Below are positions 13,406 to 24,652 of a stretch of 64,000 nucleotides of DNA, piece by piece; positions within the stretch are counted from its first letter, which is position 1, and every line of letters begins with the position of its first letter. The position numbers and the translations under genes were made by a program. Location of the stretch: contig VWZL01000830.1 in the NCBI GenBank assembly GCA_013396915.1, forward strand, positions 578,356 to 642,355, given 5' to 3'. The stretch is from Stercorarius parasiticus (lineage: Eukaryota > Chordata > Aves > Charadriiformes > Stercorariidae). A model generated the notes under the pieces. The model saw nothing but the letters and a program-made list of their open reading frames with translations. It ran no database searches and was not told the DNA's origin.

Positions 13406-14270
13406 TCTCATCTGTTTGTGTATGGATCCTGAGGCCTGTTTTTACTGAAAGACTTCTGAGTCCCCTCAGATTCCTCAGAATCCAAATTCTGGGAAAGATC
13501 ATACAAAGAAAACCTAAATTGTTTCATATTGAATGCTTTGACTGAAAGGGAATTGGCATCTCCCAGAGAAACTAATGTGAAAATTTCTGACCCTGCCTGA
13601 TACCAATTTCTAACAGCTGTGGTGCTGCTCAGGTATTCCCACCATAACACAAGCACCCTAAACCAAAGTTTCTTCTAGAAGATAATTTGAGTTTTCACAT
13701 TGATTTTAAAACCCATGCAATAGGGCTTCAAATAATGCTGGGAATTTGGATTAAAGAAAGTTCCATCAATCTCATCACTTAATTAGCAGGCAAGAATAAC
13801 AACAAAAGATAGGAGCTGACTTTCTAGTCTAGAAGAATACCGCAGTCCATTCACCAAAAAAGAAAAGGTACATAAACATATCAAGTACAAGGGATATTAA
13901 ATACATGGGCATTGCTAATTCTTTTTATCACATTTGCATGGTGTTCTTTCCACTTTCAGACAAGAATCTCTCAACTGTAGAGCCCTGTCTTGCTATCATA
14001 CAAATAAACTTACTAAAACTGAACTCACAAGTAATATTTTAATCTATTAGAATGTCCACAACATTAAATAAAGGCATAAATCCAAAAGTTATGATTTCAA
14101 TTCAAAACTCTTAACTCTTCATAACAGGAGACATTCAAAAATTATACATGTTACATTTATAGGGTCAATTCTGGGCAGGAAAAAACTGTTTTGCAGAAAC
14201 AACCAGAAAAGGAGGTTTTGACAGTGGGACTGGACTAATATTTCTGAGCCTTCTCATCCATATTTTACAA

Positions 14271-14302
14271 AATTAGTCCAGATTTAAATTAGTCCAGATT
14301 TA
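14271..14302. repeat. 16-bp tandem duplication
   Basis: The unit AATTAGTCCAGATTTA occurs twice without interruption, at 14,271-14,286 and 14,287-14,302. A minimal tandem repeat in AT-rich sequence. Confidence 0.9.
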
Positions 14303-16310
14303 TATGGTACTCTCTGACTGCATCTATTGAAACCTCTAATAAAGAAATGCTCTGGTTCCAATTCAGTCATGGCACTTAAGAATTGCACCATGCTCTTAAA
14401 TCACTATAAATTTTGTACATACATAAAAAAGTTATATACTCTGTATGAAATATGTACTCACATTCTACATATGGGAAAGTGATATTGGTAAGTACGGAAC
14501 AGGGATCATTTAAATATCTACAATCTGTTCCACCTCTTCATTTCCTTAAATTATTCTAAACTTCAAAACCCCTGACTGATTTGAGAGAGACACAATTTAA
14601 AGAAAAACCAATCTTCAAAAAAATTATACCTAATTTCCCCCAAAACTGTAGCATGTCCAAAATTCCCTCATCTAGATGGTTTACGTTTTTCTTGAGTTGT
14701 GGGATGAATTGGTGGAGTTTTTTCCTATCCTATATTATTAGCCCTTATAGTATAAGAAACGGAAGATCCTGAGCTTCCCAAGGGGATGTATAGTGCTCTC
14801 CTTCCAATCCTGCCAGGTCCCAAAGGAAGAGATTTCAAAGTAGATATACTTTTGCAATTGAAAAATAGTTCCCTAAGCAGTGCAACTACTGTAACCTGAT
14901 TCCCAATGCACCTTTTTTTTTGGCTGTGATTGACTACTGACTTCATAAACTGAATTATACTTAGGTTGCAGCATGCATTCAGGTCCAAAAAAGTTTCCAT
15001 CAGAATTCACACAATCTCTTCCACAGTCTGAATTTGCCTCTCTGATTAATTGCCTGAGCTGTGAGGTACAACCCCAGCTTGTCCCTGGGGTATGGCTTTC
15101 ATGAGGTCTCACCCACACGTGAACTCTCTGATGTGTAAGAAGGGTTGAGCACGCACTGCAGCTTTTCCCCAAACATGATATTAATCAGGTCTTCCTTCTC
15201 CACCCAGCCAGCAATTTTCCACAAAATTATAGAAAAATATAGACATGTACTATTTGACAGGTACAGAATATGTACCCTATACGGCATTCAGCATATACAG
15301 TATATCATAGAAATGCAGTGTTTTTGAGACACTTACCTCTCCATCATAATTGCACAAATTTAGATAATGGGTCAAAAGGTTACCAGTGAAGGAAAGCCTG
15401 CCAGGGAGTTTTGACATGACCAATTTTTGCAGGAAATCATGCTTAAAAAAAAGCTAACGTATACTTTATGCTTAAGTCTGAGTCATGATCTCATAGCAAA
15501 TAAGAACTGAGGTTGGCCTATTATTCCTTACCTAAACAAATGTCCAGACATTCAGTTTTCAATAACCGTAACTCCAGTTTACATACTGCATAATCTTAAT
15601 TGGAAGGAAGCACGTTCAGTTGCCCTATTCATTCTCCAGGTGAAGTCATGCATCAGTGGCTATAGAAATAAATGTACACGGATGATGAAGGAACGTCTAC
15701 TGTCTCATACCTGATCCCCATGCCTGCAATGCAACTATAAATTCCAAGAGTTATTTTAATAATGTTCTTTTCCAGCATGAAGAGTTTTCATCTAGATTTC
15801 TTTTGTATTTTGATATCTAATAGTCCGTGATATTTGTTCATTTCTAATACCAATATACTAAAATGAAATAATACATTCCTTATCAATTTGCAGAGCTATG
15901 TGTCTCAAGCTTGAAATTTTGAACAATTAACCGCATTAGGATGCACGTATCTGATACCAACCCTACTTTCATTACAGTTTTTCAGACTACTGTGCAACAC
16001 AGTACGATTTCTGATTTTATTTTAATTTTAAGATTGCAGTAAAAACTCTGCATTTTAAAAGCAAAAAAAAAAAAGTACTGGCAGTAAAAAAGACAGCTAG
16101 CATTAAATCTGTGAGATAATGAGCATTTGTATATACAAGTACTTATAAGATCTGCATTCTCTGTCTTGATGAATATTAAACAGTTGCAGAGGAAACACAA
16201 ATACTGTAGGCTAAATACAGACATTCTTTGGTTTGCTATTCTTTTAATAATGAACTTCCTTGGAAGGCTAACTCCTAATCTTACATGTGTTCTGTATTTG
16301 TAGGTACATC

Positions 16311-16349
16311 TCTGTCAGGAAATGCTGTGAAATGGAAGTTCCTGACAGA
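16311..16349. repeat. Perfect 11-bp inverted repeat (hairpin)
   Basis: TCTGTCAGGAA at 16,311-16,321 is exactly complementary to TTCCTGACAGA at 16,339-16,349, with a 17-nt spacer. The arms do not extend with useful pairing, so this is shorter than a normal microRNA precursor. It could be a chance palindrome or a binding site for a dimeric factor. Confidence 0.8.
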
Positions 16350-17344
16350 TAAAGTCCTTGGCCTTCAGAATTCCATAGATATTACTTGGATGTCAGAAAG
16401 AATCATTGCCAAACTTTGCCCATGATTCAATATGTCTTTATTTAAAAACCACAACAAGCTTGGAGATAATTAGTAATACACATAGAGATTATATAGTCAT
16501 TGTTGTGTTGGAGTTTGCCATAAAAATAAAATGGGGAAAACATAAGTAATTCCACTTTTTATGGTGCTGTTATTGCTTGTTTTGCATGAAGAGCCCATAG
16601 ATATGAATCCCACTATATCCCTAAAGTCCTTTGGCCCCGATCTAATAACTAGGGATGGGGCAAACCAGTTTTTTCTAGTTTCGGATCCAAATGAATATGA
16701 GACACCAAGAGTTTTAGTCTAAAAGTATTGGCCTTACATTCCAATTACCATAGTCTGTAAAGTAAAGTGCAGAGGCGAAACCAGGGAGGAAAATCTAGTG
16801 GAAAAAAAACAGAATGAAAAATAAAGCAAGGTGAAACGATGTGAAGCTAAATAATAAAGCAAGTATCAGAACTCAATAAAATGGGATAGAGAAAGGAAAT
16901 TGAAAAGACAGTCATTAGTACATTCTCTGCTTTTCTTGAAGGAAAGTGTGGGTGACAAATTCATAAAGTTCTCCTATTAGTAACGTATCCCAGAGGTGAA
17001 AAAAATCATATTTTAATTGATTCAGTCTTGAAAGAGAAAATTAAAAATAAAAGTTTTCCTATCTCCATTTTTTCTTCAAACCAGCAAATCCTAAAACAAT
17101 GTTGAGTTTGCAAAGACAGTCACTTGCCAGATGGGAAATGCCAAAACTCAGACTCTCTCTGACACTGTTTCCCACCCCATGTGCACAGGCGCTGTGGTAC
17201 AGTCTTTCCTTACCCACCCACACCCCATCTTTGGCACGGGAGATCATCTCATTCCCTACAGAAAATGAACAGGGCTCATTTCACACGCATGGAGTGGAAT
17301 GCTTCTATTCTGAATGTGAACTTGGGGTTCATGTACTGCATGCT

Positions 17345-17432
17345 TGTCAGACCTTGGTCTAAAGCCCAAGCAACAAATTTTGTAGCCTGGGCCTCAGTAT
17401 TCCCCATTACTGTATTAAAATAGGTAAATATT
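17345..17432 (+). mobile_element. Possible MIR-type SINE relic, sense
   Basis: The sequence from GACCTTGG (17,350) through GGGCCTCAGTATTCCCCATT (17,389-17,408) and a following ATTAAAATAGG follows the order of the MIR core: ACCTTGG, CCTCAGTTTCC-CATCTGTAAAATGGG. The A and B promoter boxes are not visible. MIR-like copies are old and scarce in birds, so this call rests on a short, diverged match. An L2-like 3' end is an alternative. Confidence 0.35.
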
Positions 17433-17442
17433 TGTGAAATGC

Positions 17443-17550
17443 CATTCTCACAACAGTCCCTATAAAGTAAGGATTTAATTCTAACCCTTCCTCCCTTTTT
17501 TAGCAAGGTGAGAAGCTGGTATCCAGAGAAATTTTGGTCAAAGATATTCA
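17443..17550 (-). mobile_element. Possible MIR-type SINE relic, antisense
   Basis: TTCTCACAACAGTCCCTATA (17,445-17,464), then TTTTTTAGCAAGGTGAGAAG and CCAGAGAAATTTTGGTCAAAG near 17,497-17,542, follow the reverse complement of MIR in the right order (CCTCACAACA-CCTATGAGG, then TTTTACAGATGAGGAAACTGAGG, then AGAGGTTAAG-GCCCAAGG). About 20 bases of unrelated pyrimidine-rich sequence interrupt it. It lies about 10 bases from a similar relic in the opposite orientation, so the two form an imperfect inverted pair. Confidence 0.4.
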
Positions 17551-20542
17551 TTAAATTCAGGTGAAGAGCAACAGGTCAGTACAAGACGACCTTCCTGAGT
17601 CCTTTGTACTAGTCAGTACTTCATGCAATAAAATCACAGCTGACGCTGACTTCAATTACGGTTATGTGTGTTCAGCATTGCAAATCAGACCCGTTGTCTT
17701 GGACTTGAACATCCAAAAACTAAAATGAAAAGCAAATCCACAGCGCCAGCATTCCCCCGTGAAAGCTGAGGCAGTGTCCCCGATACCACACAGAGCTCTG
17801 TGGCAGAGGCAGAGAGACCACTCCAGCCTTTACCTATAAGGACTTAATTTCTCCCTGCCACAAGCTGCCTCCCTGCTTAAACAATCCAACTTATCGGTTA
17901 GGGACAACTCATCCCATGCACAACACAAGGCAGGGATCCTATGTCAAAAAAACCCCAACAACATATAGCGGTAATTAGAATGAGTTGTCATCATCCTTTA
18001 CAGCCCCATTACAACTGTAACTGCAATTTTGGATTTCATACCTGTTAAGCACTGAGCTTTGCTGGACTGCTGTCTGTTGACACCACTCAGGCATGTTATC
18101 TCTTTAGTTTTAATTTAAAAGAATTTCAAAGAATCCAGAAAAGATACCATCATGTTGCTCATGAAGACAGGCAAAGCTCACCAGTAGGAACCAGTCATGT
18201 GGTCACAGGTTGTTCTCCTGCACATGGAGCAGGATTTGAAGGGGTAACACACACACAGGGCCATGGGGTTCCACTGACATGACATGACAACAGATGCAGG
18301 TTGGTCCAAGAGATCCCTCTCTTCCACATCAGGTTGTTCAGGACCATGCTCCCCACCTGACAGAGCCTCCCGCTCCCATTTCCCCATCCCAGCCCCTCCA
18401 ACCCACCTGTTCTAAAATCCAATATTCCTTTGCTATTTTTTCCTCCAAGCCCCATCCTCTTCCCATGGGAGCTCTCAGCCTCCCCTCACCATGCCTCCCT
18501 ATTTCAGCCATCACATTCATCCTGTACCTGCCCTCTGGCACCTCTCCCGTGTTCCCTTTTTAGATTAACAAGACCATGCAAACACCCTTTGGCTGCTGCT
18601 TGCGCTCTTGTGTTACTCAGCCTCATCCCAGGGCACTGCTTTGCGGCTCCTTACCCTTTGCTGTTTCTTTTGGCTTCTGCTGTAGCCGCCACCCCTCCAC
18701 CATCCAGCTCTACACCTGCTTCTCACAAACCATCTTCCAAATCGTTTTGTCCAACACTTGGACTCCACTGGGGCCCATGCAGCCAGTCCCATTTTCAGAG
18801 AAAAGCCACATGGCCTGCATTCCCGTCTCCCTTGTAATACGCTTCTTCAGAAGAATCAATATTTGTTCTTCAGCATCTCTTGCAAAAACAACGCACAGTA
18901 ACGTCTTGCGCAATGTACACAAACCATCCCAACGCAGACAGCCAGTACCTAACAGGGATTACCTCATCCTCCAGAAAACAGTGAGCGTAATGCTATAAAT
19001 ACTAAAAGCACATGCCAGGTTGCAGCACTACTGATAGCCACTAGGTTTTTCTTTTAGAGAAATCTCACCTGAAACACTGAGCAGTGAGTGCAACCCTTGC
19101 TTTTAGTTGCAAAGCACTATATAGCCCCAAAACATTTAAAGCGAATGACTAAAAGCAGGCCCCAAGAGCTCCATAAAAATCACGTCCCTTAAAAGGACAC
19201 ACTTGCTATTTTGTAAATCATAGAATCATTTGAAATCTCAAATAACTTCCTTTCCTCAAGGCACTAAATAAATGAGACAAGACAAAGGGGACAAACTACT
19301 GTTTAAAAACTAACTTGGTGAAGACCCTACTATTACAGGGTTTTCTATGGAAGTTTTCAAATTTTATAAAACTTGACTGGGAAACATAATTTACTACAGC
19401 ATCAAGAAATATTTGGTTACCAGGGAAGAAAGTGTTGTACATCTGCTTTTTTTGGAATAAAGGTTTTAATTTCTTGCATACATCACAAGATCAAAAACAA
19501 GTTTCCACATTACATTGCTAAATAAGTAAGACGGTCTGTGAGTGAGACCAGAAGTTTAAGCCCTCCCACCTCCAGGTTTTCTATTTGCTCTCTTCTGCCT
19601 TTAATAAAGTGCTTCAGACTCAGTTTCCTTTGTAGAAACAAACAGATCGTCCATCTCCCCGAGTAAGATTAGGTGTCATCACTTCTCCCTTCTTTGTGAA
19701 ATAATAAAAGTCATACTGCAGGAAAAAAAAAAATCTTTTAAACCTTATTCATCCAGGAATAAAAACTGTAACCTTGGATGCTATGTGTGTGCAATGAAAA
19801 TACACAGTTTCAAGTTATGAAGGTCTGTGATTCACACGTCTTTTTCCTATGGATTTAGGATGGAGGGGCAGCAGTTTCTATTCTGGGTTGAAAGGATTCT
19901 GCTTCTCATTCATCTTTAAATATAAAACCTATTAAAAGTCCAATTAGAATACTACTATTTTTATTTCCTAACAGAATGGCAACTTACCCTCATTTTTCAA
20001 CGTGCAGATTAAATGGCTACTTTTAAATGCAGTTTTTAGGACTACTGTCACAAAAACTAAGTTAAAAAGAGGCAGTGGTAATGTTCCTGCAGCCCATTGC
20101 TTAACAGATCAGTGAAAGTAGATCGTAATCTTATATTATGCTCCACATTTGTTTGCAATCTGAAAGCATATAAGCCTTTCCAAATACACTTGATCTGTTC
20201 AGTTTTTATACAAGAAATCAACTCACAGCTTGCTTGTTAGGACCCACCAACGGGAGTTTTACTTGCAAGGTTGAATGAGATTCTGTGCCTGCGCTGATGT
20301 CTATTTTCTCACGTTATTTATTCTTTCTCATGCTTGCTAATGATTTCAAATCATCATTTCAAATAAAGCTTCACGATACAGGGTCACATTTAGACTGTAA
20401 AAGATTGTGATTAACCACTTTGACAGACCAACATTTTTAGCTTGTATACAGCACCCAGCCACAAATGAACAACAAAAATGTTTTGAGTCTTTTTATTTTG
20501 AAAACAAATGCTTTATGTACCAGAATCTGTCATTCAGAAACA
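17551..20542. other. Non-coding DNA with a pyrimidine-rich tract
   Basis: 18,340-18,760 is strongly C/T-rich on the plus strand. It carries two overlapping plus-strand open frames of 135 and 140 codons, whose Pro/Ser/Leu-rich content follows from the base bias rather than from coding. No other feature is recognised. If the minus-strand exon at 20,683-20,902 is real, this stretch is its first intron. Confidence 0.5.
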
Positions 20543-20586
20543 ATACACACACACACAGAGACATATACACACACACATACACACCC
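20543..20586. repeat. (CA)n microsatellite
   Basis: An interrupted CA dinucleotide repeat with GA and TA substitutions. It lies about 100 bases left of the putative splice donor at 20,682. Confidence 0.95.
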
Positions 20587-20682
20587 CCTATTCTACAGTA
20601 ATTGATGTTTGGGGGTTATTAAAAAGGCAGTAATTGAAAATGCATTTGATTATTCCTTTTGCAGGATGAAATAACTGGTTAC

Positions 20683-20902
20683 CTTTCAGGAAAGGAGCCC
20701 TCCGTGGCACAAGCGCTTCTGTGATTTCCACCTGCTCTTGCTGATGCTGTTTAACCAGGTTTCCTTCGCTGCCAGCTCTCAAAATCTTTTCACCTAGCCT
20801 AATTTTTCGTGATCGGCTGTTAAAATCTTCTTTCCTCGACAAAGGCGATTTAGGAGCCGTATTAGCGGACAAAGGTCGAGCCAAGCGAGAGGGTTTGGAC
20901 AT
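20683..20902 (-). CDS. N-terminal coding exon of an unidentified gene
   Basis: Read on the minus strand, ATG at 20,902-20,900 opens a frame of 73 codons beginning MSKPSRLARP and ending ALVPRRAPFLK. One further base then precedes a good splice donor, AAAG|GTAACC (exon end 20,683). The ATG has A at -3 and is the first in its frame after the upstream stop. The peptide is basic and hydrophilic, with Ser/Arg/Pro clusters (SPLSRK, NSRSRKIR), and has no signal peptide or membrane segment. Composition differs from the surroundings: about 11 CpG in 220 bases and balanced codons, continuous with the CpG island immediately upstream. A T-rich tract ending in AG at 20,943-20,942 could be a splice acceptor, giving an exon of 20,683-20,941. 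Alternatively that tract is 5' UTR and transcription starts in the island. I do not recognise the protein. Such Ser/Arg-rich starts are common in cytoskeletal and ciliary proteins, which is only a weak hint. Later exons should lie to the left, and I could not place them. Confidence 0.7.
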
Positions 20903-20940
20903 TCTGCCTGTGCAGGAATGTACCTGCTCCAAAAGCAATT

Positions 20941-21460
20941 TCTAAAAAAATAAAAAAAAAATCCTTCCCGGCTCACTTTCCAGCAGAGAGGCTGGGGAGT
21001 TCGTGTGTGCAGCGCAGCTGGATGTGAAGTGCCGTGCTGCCAGCCCGATCAGTTTTAAACACCAGGCGTTGTTGGGTGGTCACGCAGACAGTTTCCCGGA
21101 CCTGTGGAATGTAAATGTGTGCTGGGCTAAAACAGATGACTCTGCTCCGGCGCTGGGTCCCAACCACCCCGTGGGGAGCGGATGCTCTTCCAGGGACCGT
21201 CTCGAGCCCCCGGCGTGCACGGAAGAGCAAAGGGGAATGCCCCACCTACGCAGGTACAACGTGAAAAACCACCCAGGCACGGGGTTACCTCTGCGCGGGG
21301 GACCTTCCCGCGTTCCTCTCCCAACCCTCTCGCTCAGACAAATGCTTTCTTGTTTTAGCAGATTTCTTCATTGTGCGCCAAAACCGCACCGCTTCAGCGC
21401 TATACGGTAAATGTCTGATGTTAAGAATCCGTTTGCCTTCGAGTTGAGCACGGTGCGAGC
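20941..21460 (-). promoter_or_regulatory. CpG island, likely promoter
   Basis: About 34 CpG dinucleotides in 500 bases by hand count, in sequence near 55% GC, whereas the flanks are AT-rich and nearly CpG-free. The density is close to that expected from base composition, which is typical of an unmethylated vertebrate promoter. It directly adjoins the minus-strand exon starting MSKPSR, and the CpG enrichment continues into that exon. Leftward transcription is therefore most likely, although a bidirectional promoter is possible. Open frames crossing it on both strands are by-products of the high GC. Confidence 0.7.
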
Positions 21461-23346
21461 TTAAATGGGATTAAATGATGCGTATTCTCCTACCATTGTA
21501 TTTTCTAACTCACCAAAATAAATGAAGGCTTGACAGTGAATATCATCTCTTTTTGAAAAATGGCCCAGATCCCTTGTTTACCTGTCATTGCTTAGGAAAT
21601 AACACTGCACAGAATATTGCCCATTACACTTCCCTCTTTCACTCTTACACCTAAAAAACCCCTGGCCTCTTGCACACTACAGATAACCACGTTCTCTACT
21701 GACTCTCCAAAGAAAAAATTCCTGACCTCAGGCTACATTACTTCCAACCTCAGTTCCTGGGTGCTTTTCTTTGAAAAAGCCTAGGCAAAACCTGCCGAAC
21801 TTTCTCTGCCAGCCCTGTGCTCGTGAATGCTGCCAAGACTCACAATATCTGGTCACATGGAAAGAAAATTCCATTCACCATAATTCTGCAAACAGCTTCC
21901 AAAGGAAAAAAAATACAGTGTAAACCGGCGAAAACATCACAGCTACGGTTACCGTAAAATCTTCACACTGAAATTTAAAATGTATTCCTCAATATCCCAG
22001 GCAACCAGTATCAATAACAGAGTATGAGGGACCATTTTATTTCAAAGCTACAACAAACATAAGCAAATCAATACTACCACAGCTAAAGTTATTTAGCTAA
22101 ATAGTTATTTACGAGAAACACTTAACAAGCAAAAAGACAGGAAAACATGACTAAATTATTACAGACATTCCTCATTTTCTGAGACGGCAGTAAAATATTT
22201 TTGCATGCTATTTCCATATTTTTTTCAAGAATCCCACATTAAGGAGGTAATTGTTTATACTTCATCTATAAAGCATATTGTCTATTGCTTTGTTGCCCCA
22301 TCAAGAACGGGAGAAATTAAGTGCAATACAGCACGCCTTGCCATGATATTGATAACATTCTGCATATTATTTTATCAACACAGTAGGAGCTCTAAGTGTG
22401 TGGGAAGACCTCAACTCTCAAGGAGGGACTTGACGGGCAGGAGAGTAACTGGGCTGATTAGCAGTGCTCAGGCACAGCAGGTCATGCAGAAGAAGATGGA
22501 GAACAGAAACAGGAGCGAAACAAGAAGATGAATGGAGAGTTAATCACGTAACTGGAGTGAGGAACGAGTGAAGAAGGCAGAGAAAACGTGAAAGCCAATA
22601 AGTATGTGAGAGCTCAGCGGTACTGAGCCTAAGAAGTACTGTCATTCCCTCTAAGTATCTCGGACTGTTTTGCAAACACTTTTGAAGATCTTCCACTATG
22701 ATTTCCTTACCAAACACAAATACTCTGTTCTTGAGAAGAGTTTTTAAGCAGTGATAATAATGCCTCTGATACTACACAGACATATTTCAATTCTCCCAAA
22801 CACAGGGCAATTGTGATATAAAATCCAGCTCTGAGTGACAACATAAACGATGGTGTTTTGGTTTTTGAATCAATACTGCTACACAGAAATCCTACTGAGA
22901 TTACTGCATATTGCACATTCACCCGAACTGAGCACCCTTAGCACAGGGTGCTCTTGGAAAAAGCAGCCTCATGTGTCAAGCAGGAGTCTAACCAGACGGT
23001 CATATTACACGTAAACTTAAATAAATTTAATTTCTACACAAAGCAAGGACATCATGAATTCAAGTTTTTCCTAAGGCTCTCTCTATAGCAACATAGCAAC
23101 AAGAGATGGGAAAAGGGAGATGTTATTCATCTGTTTCTGACAGGAAAAGTGCGTCCCTAAGTCTGGTCCATTTGGATATCAGGGTGACGCTTCTGCACTG
23201 AGACAGCAGCAACATCCTGACTGACATTCATTTTTGACAAAGAAGCAGCTCTGTGTCTCACAGCAGAGACAGAGCCATGCAGAAACAGGGTGAGTAAAAC
23301 ATGTTCCTCAAACATGTGAAATGCCCAGAATACTCTGGTCAGTCAA
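21461..23346. other. Unique AT-rich non-coding DNA
   Basis: This lies upstream of the CpG island relative to the minus-strand exon. No gene or repeat is visible. A CpG-containing palindrome, ACGGTTACCGT, occurs at 21,945-21,955. Confidence 0.5.
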
Positions 23347-24240
23347 ATACAACCATTTGATGACACAAAACTGGGAGGAGTTGCTGACACACCAGAAGGC
23401 TGTGCCACCATACAGTGAGACCTGGACAGGCTGGAGAGTTGGGTGGAGAGGAACATAATGAAGTTCAACAAGGACAACTGTAGGGTCCTGCACCTAAGAA
23501 GGAATAACCCCATACACTGGTACCGGTTAGGGGCTGACCTGCTGGAAGGCAGCTCTGCAGAGAGAGACCTGGGAGTCCTGGTGGACAGCAAGTTGACCAT
23601 GAGTCAGCAATGTGCCCTTGAGGCCAAGAAGGCAGCCAATGGTCTCCTGGGGTGCATTATAAAGAGTGTGGCCAGCAGGTCCACGGAGGTCATCCTCCCC
23701 CTCTGCTCTGCCCTGGTGAGGCCACATCTGGAGTTCTGTGTCCAGTTCTGGGCTCCCCAGTTCAATAAGGGTAGGGAACTACTGAAGAGAGTCCGGCGGA
23801 GGGCTGCAAAGGTGATCAAGGGACTAGAGCACCTCTCATAAGGAAAGGCTGAGAGACCTGGGTCTGTTTAGCCTGAAGAAGAGAAGACTGTGAGGGGATC
23901 TTATCAATGCTTATAAATATCTAAAGGGCAGGTGTCAAGAGGATGGGGCCAGACTCTTTTCAGTGGTGCCCAGTGACAGGACAAGGGGCAACAGGCACAA
24001 ACTGGAACACAGGAAATTCTGTCCCAATGTGAGGAAAAAGTTCTTTACTTTGAGGGTAACGGAGCACTGGAACGGGCTGCCCAGAGACGTTGTGGAGTCT
24101 CCTTCTCTGGAGGTATTCAAAACACACCTGGATGTGTTCCTGTGCAACCTGCTCTAGGTGAACCTGCTTTGGCAGGGGATTGGATGAGATGATCTCCAGA
24201 GGTCCCTTCCAACCCCTACCATTCTGTCATTCTGTGATTT
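23347..24240 (+). mobile_element. CR1 LINE, 5'-truncated, ATTCTGTG-tailed subfamily
   Basis: Sense CR1 fragment beginning at the RT catalytic region. The sequence near 23,351 corresponds to FADDTKLGG, but the alanine codon of FADD is missing. The frame from 23,443 ([13 protein letters not shown] at 23,458) runs through [13 protein letters not shown] and [15 protein letters not shown] to a premature TAA at 23,839-23,841. There a 2-base loss interrupts what should be HLSYEERL. The C-terminal part reappears at 23,963-24,157 ([24 protein letters not shown]). The 3' end at 24,181-24,240 has GGTCCCTTCCAACCCCTACC followed by ATTCTGTC and ATTCTGTG units. The tail distinguishes it from the ATTCTATG-tailed copies at 2.1 and 51 kb. 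Confidence 0.95.
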
Positions 24241-24291
24241 TCAGTAATATCTTGGTGCCTGAAGAGCAATCAGGTGCCTAATGGCATTACG

Positions 24292-24652
24292 TCATGTGAG
24301 GAGAGCCTGTTCAGCCTGGAGGAGAGAAGGTTAAGGGGGGTCTTATGTGTGTGTATAAATATCTGATGGAAGAGTAAAGGAGATGGAGCCAGGCTCTTCT
24401 CAGTGATGCCCAGCAACAGGACAAGAGGCAATGGGCACAGACTGAAATACAAGAAATTCCATCTAAACATAAAAGAAAGCTTTTTTTTTTTTTTCAGTGA
24501 GGGTGGTCATACACTGGCACAGGTTGACCACAGAGGTCATGAAGTTTCCATCTTTGGAGATAATCAACATACAACTGGGCACGGCCCTGAGCAACCTCCT
24601 GTAGCGATCTCCAGAGGTGCCTTCCCATCTCAACCTTTCTGCTATTCTGATT
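24292..24652 (+). mobile_element. Older CR1 3' fragment with internal poly-T expansion
   Basis: A second sense CR1 fragment begins about 50 bases after the end of the previous copy. It starts at the block corresponding to YEERL-LFSLEERR and continues through the [16 protein letters not shown] region (24,407-24,470). It retains the HTLAQVDHRGHEV stretch in diverged form and ends with a degraded CCTTCCCATCTCAACC and ATTCTGATT tail. A run of about 15 T at 24,481-24,495 replaces the usual short TTCTTTAC segment. It is more diverged than its neighbour, so it is older. Confidence 0.85.

Larger units (their letters stand above)
13406..17344. other. Unique AT-rich non-coding DNA
   Basis: No gene is visible. 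The stretch holds a 16-bp tandem duplication at 14,271-14,302 and a perfect 11-bp inverted repeat at 16,311-16,349, both listed separately. Open frames in it are short and unremarkable. Confidence 0.55.

Noticed and set aside
18430..18998. Two overlapping plus-strand frames of 135 and 140 codons
   Set aside because: They lie in a C/T-rich tract; the overlapping frames and Pro/Ser/Leu bias point to composition, not coding.
19219..19250. TCATAGAATCATTTGAAATC resembling the antisense CR1 tail
   Set aside because: Similarity ends after about 14 bases, with no following GGTTGGAAGGGACC block, so it is probably chance.
21003..21410. 135-codon plus-strand frame across the CpG island
   Set aside because: Long frames on both strands are usual in GC-rich islands; the neighbouring minus-strand exon with a donor is a better model.
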